DNA of 64,000 nt, from assembly GCA_038049695.1 (NCBI GenBank), contig CP142453.1, positions 21,740,001 to 21,804,000 on the forward strand, read 5' to 3'. This document shows positions 50,301 through 60,189 of this stretch, in pieces. The notes beneath the pieces were generated by a model. The model saw nothing but the letters and a program-made list of their open reading frames with translations, was not told where the DNA came from and ran no database searches. Each line of letters starts with the position of its first letter. Position 1 is the stretch's first letter. The stretch is from Cinnamomum chago (Eukaryota; Streptophyta; Magnoliopsida; Laurales; Lauraceae). The translations under genes were made by a program, and so were the position numbers.

Positions 50301-53300
50301 ACATTTTTAGTTCCTTTTTTTTTTTTAATACTTTCATTAACAAAGCACAGTTTTAGTTCTAGTGGAGTTAATAATATGTTTTTCAAATGATCAATCCTAC
50401 AGTTTGTCCCTAGATAAATCTGGAGCGCTAGAGGGGAGTCCCCGACCCAAACATCGTGCCAAAAGGAGGTTATCTCCCCATTGCCAACACGGAAGCGAAT
50501 GGATTGATCTAAGTTAACTTTAGCAGATCATATCCTTTCCAAAAGGTAGAGCATCCTTGGGAAGGAGGGGAGGTGTCCCAAACTCTGTATTTGGCTATCA
50601 AGATGCTTCTCCACAAGCCATCTGAGTCTCCCCCTAGTCTCCAAAGCTATTTTCCCAGCAAAGCTTAATTCATGTTCCTTAAAAGGGTCTTAAACCTGCC
50701 ACCGGAATCTTTGGGAGAGCATACTGATTTCCAACTAACCAAGTGAATTTTCTTTGAATCCTCGCGGCCATGCCAAAGAAAGTCACGTTGAAGCTTCTCG
50801 ATGCGATTAATGATAGCAGTGGGGCATTTGATGATGGACATGTAGTAGATTGGAAGGTTGGCAAGGGCTGATTGGATCAAGGTGATCCTGCCGCCCAAGG
50901 ATAGGTACCTAGCTTTCCATGACAACAACTTTTTCTCAATTCTTTCGAGGACAGGATTCCAAACAGAGATTGGCACCCTTCCTAGGCACAACGGAAGACC
51001 AAGATAGTTGGATGGAAATGGATGGAAATGAGTCTACTTTACACCCCAAAATGCCGGCCAAATGAAGAAGTGAGGCGGCGGTAACAGAAACCCCTAGAAT
51101 TGCACTCTTAGGAAGATTGATGTTGAGACCAGAGACAGCTTCAAAGCATCTGAGGATGGCGACCATATTTTTGACTTGGTCATCTATGGCATCACAGAAG
51201 AGTAGGGTATTGTCTGCATATTGAAGGTGAGAAACTGAACGAGCACTTGGAGAGGGCTTAAAACCTCTGATCAGATTGCATTCTTCTACTTTAGGGAGCA
51301 TTCGACTTAGAGCATTTGGTCCCACTACATTTACATTTTAAACTCAATCTTATGGTGGGACCAACTTCTATTAGAATAAAATTTGGGGAAAGTCCACTTA
51401 AGAACAGGACATTTATTCTAAGTAGCATGAATAGTTGATTGTTTACCGTTAATGGCTATCAATGGTGTGCTCACAACCACATGTCTGCCACACGTATCGT
51501 AGCCCATCAAATGACCACAAGTAACTAATCAATGGATTTTAAACTATCCATGTCTACCGTAGCTATTGTGGCCCATCAAATGATCACAAGTAACCAATTA
51601 GCATATTTTTATTAATTAATTATGGGTAGATTGGTTTGCGCTTGATCAATCCGATATAGGCCCCACTTTGATTAGAGTGAGATACAACTCTCACTCTTAG
51701 AACAAGGAGTAAAGGATTATTTTGAGCAGTTTATACTCATTATGATAGTCCTATTATTTTTATATTTCAATTGTCCTCATAGTTTTGAACAATTATATTT
51801 TTAAATATTGGGGTATTGTCAAATATATGATTTTTTTTAGATATAAGTATAAAACTTTGCAAAAAAATAATAAATTTATTTTTAAATGATAAGTAAAAAA
51901 TAATAAATCTAAAAAATATTATCGATCGCCTCTATAAAAAAAATCCTTATTATGCCTGTTGTTGGTCAACTATTGCTTGCCCCTCCTGGAAGAAAATACT
52001 GGCTCCGCCACTCCATCTGACCATCTAACAACATATGCTCATTTCTCTAAAATAAACCACTAATATAATAGAAAATAAGGACTTTTTTATTGGGCAGGTT
52101 AAAAATGGAAACAAAAATTATTCAAAAAAAAAGGGGAACAAATGCAACTTCAATAGCTGAGATAAGAAAAGTCAAGCTGCTAAGAAACATAGAACTAGAA
52201 AATAAAATAATCACACAACAAACTTCTAATACAAGACAAATACCTACGTCATGTTCGAATCTCAACCAATGCGTGTTCTCTTTGTTCTTTTCTTTTCTTT
52301 TCTTTTTTTTAATAAAGGTAAATTTTATTAATAATAACAAAAATAGACACTTCCAAGGTTTCCCCCTCATAAGTAATGGAAAGACCAAGAACAGAAGCCC
52401 ACAACCAAAAGCAAATAACATGAGACTATAGCATCACATCACCCACCAAAGAGACTGAATCAATACTCCCTGTTTTGCAAGCCACATCATCAATCTGGAA
52501 CAAGAAGTAAAGTGGAAATTCGCTTAGCGTGGATGACGAAAACCCACTTTATAAATCTTCGATCCAATAGGAGAAACTCAACCAAGGGAGAAGAAATCTC
52601 AAAATTGCATAAACTAGCAGCTTTCTTTGATAATATTTGAAAGATAACATGAACTGAACTGAAAGTCCCTTTACATGGCTTTAAATAATGCCCCAACCAT
52701 GGTTTAAACTCGGACTTGGCACATACCTACTCAGGTCGCATGGGACTCAAACTCGAATCATGTGACTCGGCCGAGTCCCATGCGACTCAACTGAGCCCTA
52801 TGGGAACTCGGCCCTCCAACTGAAGTTTGGACTCGGCCCGACTTGGCCGAGTCCCATGCAAGTCGACTCGGACTCGGCCATGAACGAGTCGGGTCCCGAG
52901 TCAGAGTTTTTAAACCTTGGCCCCAACACACTTAAACCTTGAAAATCTAATCTATGATTTAATAACAGACATTCATCAATTCTTTTGAAAAGTACAAAAA
53001 TCCAAACTTAAGAAACCTAATTACATGCAAATAAGGGGAGAACCAAAGAAGGGAAAAAACCAAAACTCAGGAAGGAATGTGTGCAGGCTTTCTCTTGGCA
53101 GGAGCTCTTCCAGGATATGTGGGTCCACTTGCTCTTATCTTTAAGGTAACCTAATCCCAATCACTTGCTAATGGAATCTATCTTTAAAATAACCCAATCC
53201 CAATCACTTGCTAATGGAGTCGTTAAACAATGTAAAGTCTTTATCATTGTAATTGGCTTAAAATAGGGAAGAAAGCAACTTGAAACACTAGAAACACCAA

Positions 53301-56300
53301 AACAAATAAATCCCAACTTCACCCATACATCCTGGATGTCTTGCATAATTGAGGACTGTAAGCCCCACGTAAGGCCGTGGTGGAACCAGCAGCCCGTCCC
53401 CATCTGGTAGCCAGGTCTAGATGATCAGGCTGCTGGTGAATGGTTCTGCTGGGCCGGACCTGATTTGGGCCCAGTTCAGAAGACCTACTTCCGACCTACG
53501 TGCTGTCTAATATTTGTGGGCTGGCCCTATATGGGCATGGACGAGCATCAGGTACTGATCGAGATGGGTCACTAGTATTCTAATTTGTTCCCCATTTAAT
53601 TCAGAACATTTACAGTTTGTTTTGAAATTTATTAAGTGCCCATTCCTCTTTGTTAAACCTTTGGTAAGGTGTATCAAGACCCCATTTAATTGATCCATTT
53701 CCCCCAAATATTTTAGGACTCGATCTGTGAAATGATCTTCATTAATTGGTCCGTTTGATCCTGCATCATAAAATCACTAACACTTCTGAAAACATGCACA
53801 AACAATATCTCCAAATTTGTGAATTAAATCCTTCACTTCATCTATGAGGCCAAGGCCAAGCACTCACCAGGGAGAACAACCTCCCCAGGAGGCCCAACCA
53901 ATGACTACTGCTGTCAATCCGGCATAATTGGCAACCTAAAGAACCGTCAGACCCCTAAAGCATGTCACCACAACTACATTAAGCTCATGAACAATTCCGC
54001 CTACTCTTGAGAATCTAACACTACTCTCCATGCTAGAATCAATATTACTCTTGTTTGTGCCCAGAGGAGGGACCATCTTAAAGTAGCTATGAAACCTGAT
54101 TGTAGTCATTACATTAATAACCCATTACAACATTGATCAACTAAAGCAATAGACTCTTTGCAGAGCTTAGTCAAACAAGATTGTATGACGCTCGATGAAA
54201 GAGAGAAGGGTTTCAACACTAACCCTTATATTTTCAGAACATGTGCCATTCTTCTACCTCCACGAAGAACACATTGTCATAACAAATGCCATCAACCAAA
54301 GGACATTACCCCTCCAAGATCTGACCCACAATTCCGAAGATTCGAATGGCCCAGAAGGTCATCAGAGACCATCCAGCTGAAACCAAACCATGACCATAGT
54401 GTTCTACACTTCCCTTGCCACCTTAGAACACAACACTAGATGATTCACAGTCTCCGTGTCCTCCATTCCAAACACATCCAGCACCCATTAATGATACTAT
54501 TAGATAATTCAATCTCCATGTCCTCCACTCCAAGCACAAGAAGCACCCATCAATGATTATAATTTTTCTATTGCAGAGATGGTCCAAGTGAGGATACTGT
54601 TAAAGAAAAGACAACCAAGTGAAAGCAAACATCCTTGAGGGGCTTTGATATTGCATGTGGAAGTCGAGGCATTCTCATCATTACCACATCCACCCTCAAC
54701 TAAAAAGGTCCAGCTTGAATTGTCTATTCAAATTCTCCTGTCCATGCCTTGCCCAGGGATTTAAACATTGCTCAACATGTGAAGGAGGTCTGTAAACCAG
54801 TTCATCTCATTTTCTGTCAAGCCATGCCTCAAGGAGTTGTGGGCTGTGGATGTACCAAAGTTGTCCAGGTAATGATCCACCGCTGCTTCCTTGTTCACCT
54901 CAAGACCATAGATTGGTAGACATTTGATACTAACGGTTGTCTCCCCCAGCTACACATCCAACTAGAACTGCACTGTATCTCCTTTTCTAACTTAGAAAAG
55001 AATATGCCAATAGAAATTATCTTCCACCTTCATTTTATATGCCACACGGCCAAATCTCTTAGAATCGCCACCTTGACCTCCCAACCATTGTTATCAACCT
55101 TGTATTTAGAACATGGATTTGCTCTGGGAGGCCTTCTGATTTATCTCTTAGCCTCCATGGCCATGTACCAATTACCAACAGAGCATTAATAAGCTTTCTT
55201 AGAGGTCCAATACCAATTCCACCTTGATCCTTCAGAAGGAACACTAGGCCCAAATTGACGACGAGAAAGCTCTCCTCCATGCATTGCCATAGAAATTCTC
55301 TCTCATCTTTTGATGCACTCAAATTGGTATGTACACTTATCTAATTCTTCTACGTTTATCAAGTTCAATTTTAAAAAGTATTGAAGGTGTTTAGACTCAT
55401 TCGCAACCATAAGTAGTTACAAAGGTTCACACCTTATCCTGGATCGAACAACCAACCATGCAAGGTTTCCTAATTTTTCAAAGCCCAAACTAAGACAATT
55501 GGCCATTTATAAGACAACAAAGAAAACAGAAATAATGGATGGAAACCATTACAAAGTGAGGAAGAACAATTATGAATTTAGAATAAGTGTGAGGTGGGGA
55601 ATATATTACAAATGTTTGTTTTCCTATGCCTACCAATCAAAACATAATAAAATTGAAGGTTCCATGCACACCAACATTGATTTGTTATTAAATATGTATT
55701 TTACCATTCAAAAAAAAAAACTCACATCATTGTTGATTATGCTTTTCACATTATAAGAACCACGTAAAGTTGTTTGTAGTGTGAGAAGTTGGATGGATCA
55801 TAGGTAGGAGGGATGGATCAGGTAAGGTCAGTTTCTGATAGAGAATTGTTGGCAACATAGTATGCTTATAGCCCCAACCGACACATTTGTTATAATAAGG
55901 TTGAAAATGTCAACCCGAACCCAACCAAAAGGTAAATGGGGTAAACTGAATTCTTGATTAAGAGGTTGGGTTGGGTTGGTGGGTCATAGAGCAAATGAAC
56001 AAGTTGGATCGAGTTCAGGTTGGGTTGGCGAGTCAAGTGGTGAGAACAGGTTGAAAATGTCAACCCGAACCCAACCAAGAGGTAAATGGTAAACTGAATT
56101 CTTGATTAAGAGGTTGGGTTGGGTTGGTGGGTCATAGAGCAAACGAACAAGTTGGATCGAGTTCAGGTTGGGTTGGTGAGTCAAGTGGTGAGAACAGTTT
56201 CTACCTGAACCTAGCCCATTTGCTAAATGGGCCAAAAATGTCAACTTGAACCGCAAAATAAACCATTGGGTTTGGGGGTCGAGTCAGCGGGTCAGGTCAT

Positions 56301-56916
56301 GAATTGCCACCCTAATTATAGATGGGAACAGGTAATCTCTTTCAGCTGAAAAGAGCTCCATTTGCTCTAGTAATTTATGTAAAGAGTATTAATCATTTGG
56401 GGTCACCTAGATGCGTGAGGTCAATATATTGGGTTGAACATAAAAACTAGCCCTGGTGGATTGCTATTACCACGATTTATAGCCATCAAAGTTTCACAGT
56501 TTTAGGGTGTGTTTGTGCAAAGAGGATTACACATCCTATGCGTTTCCTTTTCCACAATAGAGAGGAATACTACATTCCTACCTCTACCATAGGAAATAGA
56601 AATCCTCTTTATCGAGGAAAATCAGTTCATATTTTCGTTTTCCGTTCATATAAGTGTCACAACAAACAACAAAATATTGGGCTGCGGGAAAAATGAGGAC
56701 AATTTTCCTCTCTATCCTATAATCCTATCGTTGCACAAACATACCCTTAAAAGTGTGTTTGTTTGAATCACTCCAATGGTGGATGTAAGTTGGAACCGAT
56801 GTCAATTTGAGACAACGAACAATTTAGTGTAGAATGGGGCTTGGTAAAGTGGTTGGGCGGATCATCCACAAGACCTAGATGGGTGGTACTTAATGGACCA
56901 TCTGTGCGTGTACACA

Positions 56917-56952
<36 letters not shown>

Positions 56953-57081
56953 AAAGCACTGGATCACTTGTGTATCAGCATTGACCCATGCGCACCTCTT
57001 ATCATTCACGCACGTGCTCACCTCGTTGTGGGGCCCACACAATCAAGGGAAAGGTGGGGGGATCCAGAGCACTAGATCATT

Positions 57082-57125
<44 letters not shown>

Positions 57126-59346
57126 ACTCTATTTGATAAACAGCTTGTGAAGCCCACATAGATAAATGTTGGTAATTAAGGATATGGAGGATTGGAAAGG
57201 TCCATGCATGGGTTAGAAACAAAAGTAAACAAAACTCTCTTCTTCTTTTTTGTCAATAAAGTAAACATATAGATATAATCAGAGAAAAGAAGATCCACAA
57301 AGATCGACAGTGATAGCATGGAGGAGAATGATCTTTCAATCCAATGGTGAGTTAATAGTCGGGTGAGTGTCAAGTTGGGGTGGGTGTCAATTCATTGGGG
57401 AGAAAGTGAGTATGATGAGGGTAGACACATATAGCTACAGGAGAACTGGCTCATCATCCCCATCATTTGAGACTCATCCCATCATTTTGATTGCTATAAG
57501 AGTCCAAATTAATGGGGAGACAGCGAGCGAGTGACATGAGGGCAGGCTCATGCAGGTATAAGAGAACTGGTTCACATTGTCGTGTTGTAAGTGTTCTTCT
57601 ATTGAGCTCTTAAGCATAAAAGTGCTTTCTCTCACTCAAATTATATTACACATACATGCACAAAGTAGTGATTAGACAAAATAAAATGACGGTGTGATAA
57701 AAACTGCGCCAACACCAACTCACAATGTTGGTTGGAAAGAGTAGAGGACATAAATAGGGTCGGTTGAAATTTCACCCACATCAAAATCATCCGAGATCGT
57801 ATTTTTGAGATTGAAACATTGACCACTGTTTTTTTTTTCCAATGCTCGTCTCAAGCACTGACCCTAGGATGATCGATGAGGGTGAAACTTCCACATAGCC
57901 ACACCAACAACATACAAATATTTGCTTAAACCAATAAAATAAATTTTGGAAACTGAATAATCATATTATCTGATAGAAGTAAACATATTCGAAACTACCA
58001 TTGAGTCATTCATTTTATGGAGCTTACCTGTTTAAAGAACCCATATACTAGTGCAACTGTCCACAGAGAATTCTTTAGATTATTCCGAATTCCACGAGTC
58101 AAAAACTCATTCCAAACAAACATTGTCTCGTAAACTTGTCTTCTTTCATCATCACATAAATTCTTTTGAAGACTACGCATAACATGGTATGAGTAGCTGA
58201 AAAAGAAGTCCTTGGTAAGATCCACCGTGCATAGAAGCTTCTTGTATCTATGTCATCAATAAAAAAACAAAAAACAAAATAAATAAATTTATACATATTG
58301 AACATATAAACAGCACTAAGAAAATGATGTAGCATGAATAGCAACTAACATAGTATTTTCACTCTAAATAGAATAAAAATGGCCTGAAATCCTTCACTCT
58401 CAAGTCTCAACTCAGTTTGGTGAATGCAAAGAAATGTACAAGCAATTTTTATTAACATTACAAAAAATAATGAAAACTACCAGAATGGTATTCAATATGC
58501 ATGTGAAATCAGGAAAAGTAGAGAAGGGGGCCTGTGCTAAACACGAATTGAAGCATCAATTAGTAATGAAATCTAAAAGGGCAATGCCCATATAAACACA
58601 AATAAAAGCATCAATTGGTAATGGACGGTTAAAGGGCAATGCCAAAGAGCACACAGAAAATGCCTATTGGCTTTGGACTCCAAATGATTCATTTCAGACA
58701 ATTGGAAGAAGAAATAACAAGATAAAATTTCACATTTGAATAATTTTATGTCCGAATACACCGGATAAGCGTATAATTTGAATACAAATCTCTTTAGAAG
58801 TACCCCTTTGGATACAAATCTCTTTAGAAGTACCCCCAACATTTCACATTTACATGTAGAATGGACATAGGACCTGTTCTCATTTTTAGTATTAGCAATA
58901 TTGGATTGCACCGAAGCATTTGGAAGTGGAATCATCTCGCTCTTGGTGACTGCATATACTTCATGGCCACAAATTACTCCTATCTTCCTTCTTTTTGTTA
59001 TGAGTAGCATATAATAAGGCCCTAAAAACTTAATGAATCCTGCAAATGAAAAACATCTTATGTCAGTTAGACAAATTGTTGGAAGGACAACAGTGTTATT
59101 TAAAGTAATGCAGCACAAGGCTTCACTTTTAATATACATACCAACAATGCCATAACAAATGATGACAAATTTTAGCCCACCCGTGGACTTATTTCCTTCA
59201 TGTATCCGTTTTAACAATTCAGAGCATTCAGTTTCAGAGTACGTTGTGGAATCTTCACTAATGTTCAACTCAAGAGGTTCTAGTCTGTCAATCTTCAACA
59301 CTCTCCACGATGTTCTAGACTTGTTTCTTCCTATCATATAGAAATT
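43995..59346 (-). CDS. SAC: SAC-domain phosphoinositide phosphatase, copy B (exons 2-16; first exon not in view)
   Basis: Exons 2-16 (minus strand): 59346-59142, 59039-58874, 58247-58028, 49633-49557, 49342-49155, 49084-48987, 48793-48660, 48568-48440, 48238-47878, 46855-46734, 46560-46447, 45066-44869, 44782-44612, 44433-44325, 44096-43995 (TGA). All are GT-AG and in phase: 2394 nt, 797 residues. With a 30-codon first exon like copy A it would be about 827 residues. Motifs are intact: [46 protein letters not shown], the catalytic [30 protein letters not shown] and the C-terminal [15 protein letters not shown]. It is a tandem paralogue of copy A with the same exon phases. Intron 4 has swollen to 8.4 kb with transposons. 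The exon 15 donor (GTCTCT) runs straight into a CT microsatellite. The exon 1 equivalent was not found between 59347 and 64000. Confidence 0.93.
44288..44322. repeat. (GA)n microsatellite abutting a splice donor of SAC copy B
   Basis: About 17 GA units with one interruption (GATAGA). On the gene strand this is (CT)n, beginning as part of the exon 15 donor GTCTCTCT at 44324. The orthologous donor in copy A is GTCAGT. Confidence 0.9.
45067..46112 (-). other. SAC copy B intron 12, left part
   Basis: AT-rich intron sequence with no recognised element before the SINE at 46113. The total intron is 45067-46446. Confidence 0.6.
46113..46235 (+). mobile_element. tRNA-derived SINE
   Basis: GTAGCTCAGCTGGTGAG (46121-46137) is a near-consensus box A and GAGTTCGAGGTTCCC (46166-46180) a box B, 45 bp apart. 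They are followed by AGTGTAGAAAAAAATAGAAA and T/A-rich sequence. The head resembles a tRNA, but acceptor and anticodon stems do not pair. It lies antisense inside copy B intron 12. Confidence 0.7.
46856..47877 (-). other. SAC copy B intron 10
   Basis: 1 kb. It contains a LINE scrap (47360-47460), a 13-G run (47555-47567) and otherwise plain intron sequence. Copy A intron 10 is 3.25 kb and shares none of these insertions. Confidence 0.7.
47360..47460 (+). mobile_element. short L1-type LINE fragment
   Basis: The plus-strand frame reads [18 protein letters not shown] then LERI, matching the post-YADD 'LGLPLSVG...WNPVLERI' block of plant L1 reverse transcriptases, as also seen at 50665-50991 ([10 protein letters not shown]). 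The match stops abruptly on both sides, so this is a small isolated scrap. Confidence 0.6.
49634..50389 (-). other. SAC copy B intron 4, first part
   Basis: AT-rich, with a GTGGGGCCCACTTGG patch at about 49776. No gene was seen before the LINE. Confidence 0.5.
50390..51330 (-). mobile_element. L1-type LINE remnant with reverse-transcriptase C-terminal half
   Basis: On the minus strand, in order: [20 protein letters not shown] (the YADD box as YADN), [69 protein letters not shown] and, in another frame, [20 protein letters not shown]. The first two frames are broken by a 10-bp tandem duplication near 51010-51030. The remnant sits in copy B intron 4 in the host orientation. Both the 5' half and the 3' tail are missing. 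Confidence 0.9.
51331..52689 (-). other. SAC copy B intron 4, segment between LINE and hAT MITE
   Basis: AT-rich. A degenerate direct repeat around CCCATCAAATGACCACAAGTAA (about 51504 and 51577) is visible. No coding exon was seen. Confidence 0.5.
52690..52927. mobile_element. 222-bp hAT MITE with perfect 8-bp TSD
   Basis: The element 52698-52919 is flanked by GCCCCAAC on both sides (52690-52697 and 52920-52927). The ends CATGGTTTAAACTC and CAAGGTTTAAAAACTC are inverted. The interior is a string of GACTCGG, GGCCGAGTC and CCATGCGACTC words on both strands, so most of it can fold back. There is no coding capacity. Confidence 0.95.
52928..53999 (-). other. SAC copy B intron 4, middle segment
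   Basis: Contains the direct repeat AACCCAATCCCAATCACTTG (about 53150 and 53190) and otherwise unremarkable sequence. No gene was seen. Confidence 0.5.
54000..55330 (-). mobile_element. L1-type LINE remnant (post-RT and zf-RVT tail)
   Basis: The minus strand gives [20 protein letters not shown] and [14 protein letters not shown] (55059-55322), then [13 protein letters not shown] (about 54800) and a zinc-finger tail CWMCLE with [17 protein letters not shown] (about 54400-54500). The zinc-finger part is imperfectly duplicated near 54440-54600. Frames are broken throughout. It lies upstream (gene sense) of the RT remnant at 50390-51330, in the wrong order to be the same element. Boundaries are approximate. 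Confidence 0.7.
55898..56310. repeat. 150-bp tandem duplication inside a GGGTTGGGTTGG-rich element
   Basis: Units 55898-56047 and about 56048-56197 begin AGGTTGAAAATGTCAACCCG and end GAGTCAAGTGGTGAGAAC, with few differences. A third partial unit (56220-56260) follows. The stretch closes with GGTCATGAATTGCCACCCTA (to about 56314), which resembles a TAGGGTGGCAAT-type hAT end. The partner end was not found on the left. Confidence 0.8.
56502..56749. mobile_element. Tourist-like (PIF/Harbinger) MITE, 242 bp
   Basis: The element 56505-56746 has inverted ends GGGTGTGTTTGTGCAA and GGGTATGTTTGTGCAA (15 of 16 match). It is flanked by TTA on both sides (56502-56504 and 56747-56749), the PIF/Harbinger target signature. 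It is non-coding. Confidence 0.88.
56750..58027 (-). other. SAC copy B intron 4, last segment
   Basis: Holds two (GA)n microsatellites (about 56920-56949 and 57093-57122), each preceded by a GTGTGTGT/ACACACAC stretch, a GTGGGGCCCACAC patch (about 57029) and a repeated CATCCCCATCATTTGAGACT-type phrase (about 57450-57490). No gene was seen. Confidence 0.6.
58248..58873 (-). other. SAC copy B intron 3
   Basis: 626 bp. A direct tandem repeat of GGATACAAATCTCTTTAGAA with its CCCCTTT flank lies at about 58780-58835, near the exon 3 donor. No other element was seen. Confidence 0.7.
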
Positions 59347-59463
59347 CTGTTGCACAATGCAGTTAGATAAATATCCAAATGACAACTGTTGTCTACAGCT
59401 GTTTTCCAATCATACAAAAATTCTGTTGCACGATGAACTAGATAAAATGACTAAATGACAAGA
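59330..59463 (-). repeat. duplicated splice-acceptor segment upstream of SAC copy B exon 2
   Basis: The exon 2 acceptor with its first codons (GCAACAG then AATTTCTATATGAT, acceptor at 59347) is repeated 76 bp upstream as GCAACAG then AATTTTTGTATGAT (59422). The upstream copy encodes NFCMIGK before diverging. About 60 bp of exon edge and intron are shared. Confidence 0.8.
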
Positions 59464-60189
59464 AGGATTTCACATCAGATTGTGCGCATGCAGATGAGGG
59501 CATATGTGCAGGAGCATCCATGTGTGTGTGTGTCGACAGCGAGTGTCTGTGTGTGCACATATGTCCTGCGTCTGTACATCTGTTTAACAAAAAAGAATTC
59601 TTGAAGACAGAAGGTAGACTTAAGTTGGATACTTTAGACATCCCAATTAGATGTACAAAACAAGCACATACAGAACACCATGTCATCATTGCTACTGTGG
59701 AAAATAAAACTCTGAGTCTAGTGCGTGAAGAGACACAGCTTCATTGCCAAAAAGAAAAACAGAGGGGAAAAAGGTCCTAACGTGAGTTCATTGAACAGAG
59801 CCCCCTTCTTCTTTTTTTTTGGGGTGGTTGGGGGGGGGGGGGGGGGGGCGGTGCTCCGCAACACGCCCTTAACTTATTTGAAAAATAAAACAAGCTTACG
59901 TAACCATTTTGAAGAAGGTGCGGTCAAGTACAACCCATAACTAATATTTAAAAAAAAAAACTACTTTTGACCATAATTAGTATTATATATATATGCATAA
60001 ACTGGTAACATTGCCAGTGGAACAAAAAAGAAAATGTTGGCTTGCTCACCCAAGCATCACATGGTATACCTCAAACTGAACTTCCAAGCATAATTCTTAA
60101 ACAAATGAATCAAAAACTAAAGAAACTAATTATTTGCAAGTGATCATAATAGTAAATTCTTCAACACAAACAAGTTAGCAATCATCTGA
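59464..60189. other. region upstream of the visible SAC copy B exons (intron 1 or 5' flank)
   Basis: Contains a TG microsatellite (about 59520-59533) and a 19-G run (59830-59848). I searched for a counterpart of copy A exon 1 (the [13 protein letters not shown] block) on the minus strand and did not find it. Confidence 0.6.

Noticed and set aside
58573..59409. A 278-codon continuous minus-strand open frame
   Set aside because: It is exon 2, a stop-free intron 2, exon 3 and part of intron 3 of SAC copy B read through, not a separate gene.
59520..59780. Small frames around a TG microsatellite
   Set aside because: Composition is dominated by the repeat; both strands are open by chance.
59830..59848. 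19-G run as a biological signal
   Set aside because: Homopolymers of this length are easily produced or mis-sized in sequencing; nothing nearby gives it a function, so it is only noted.
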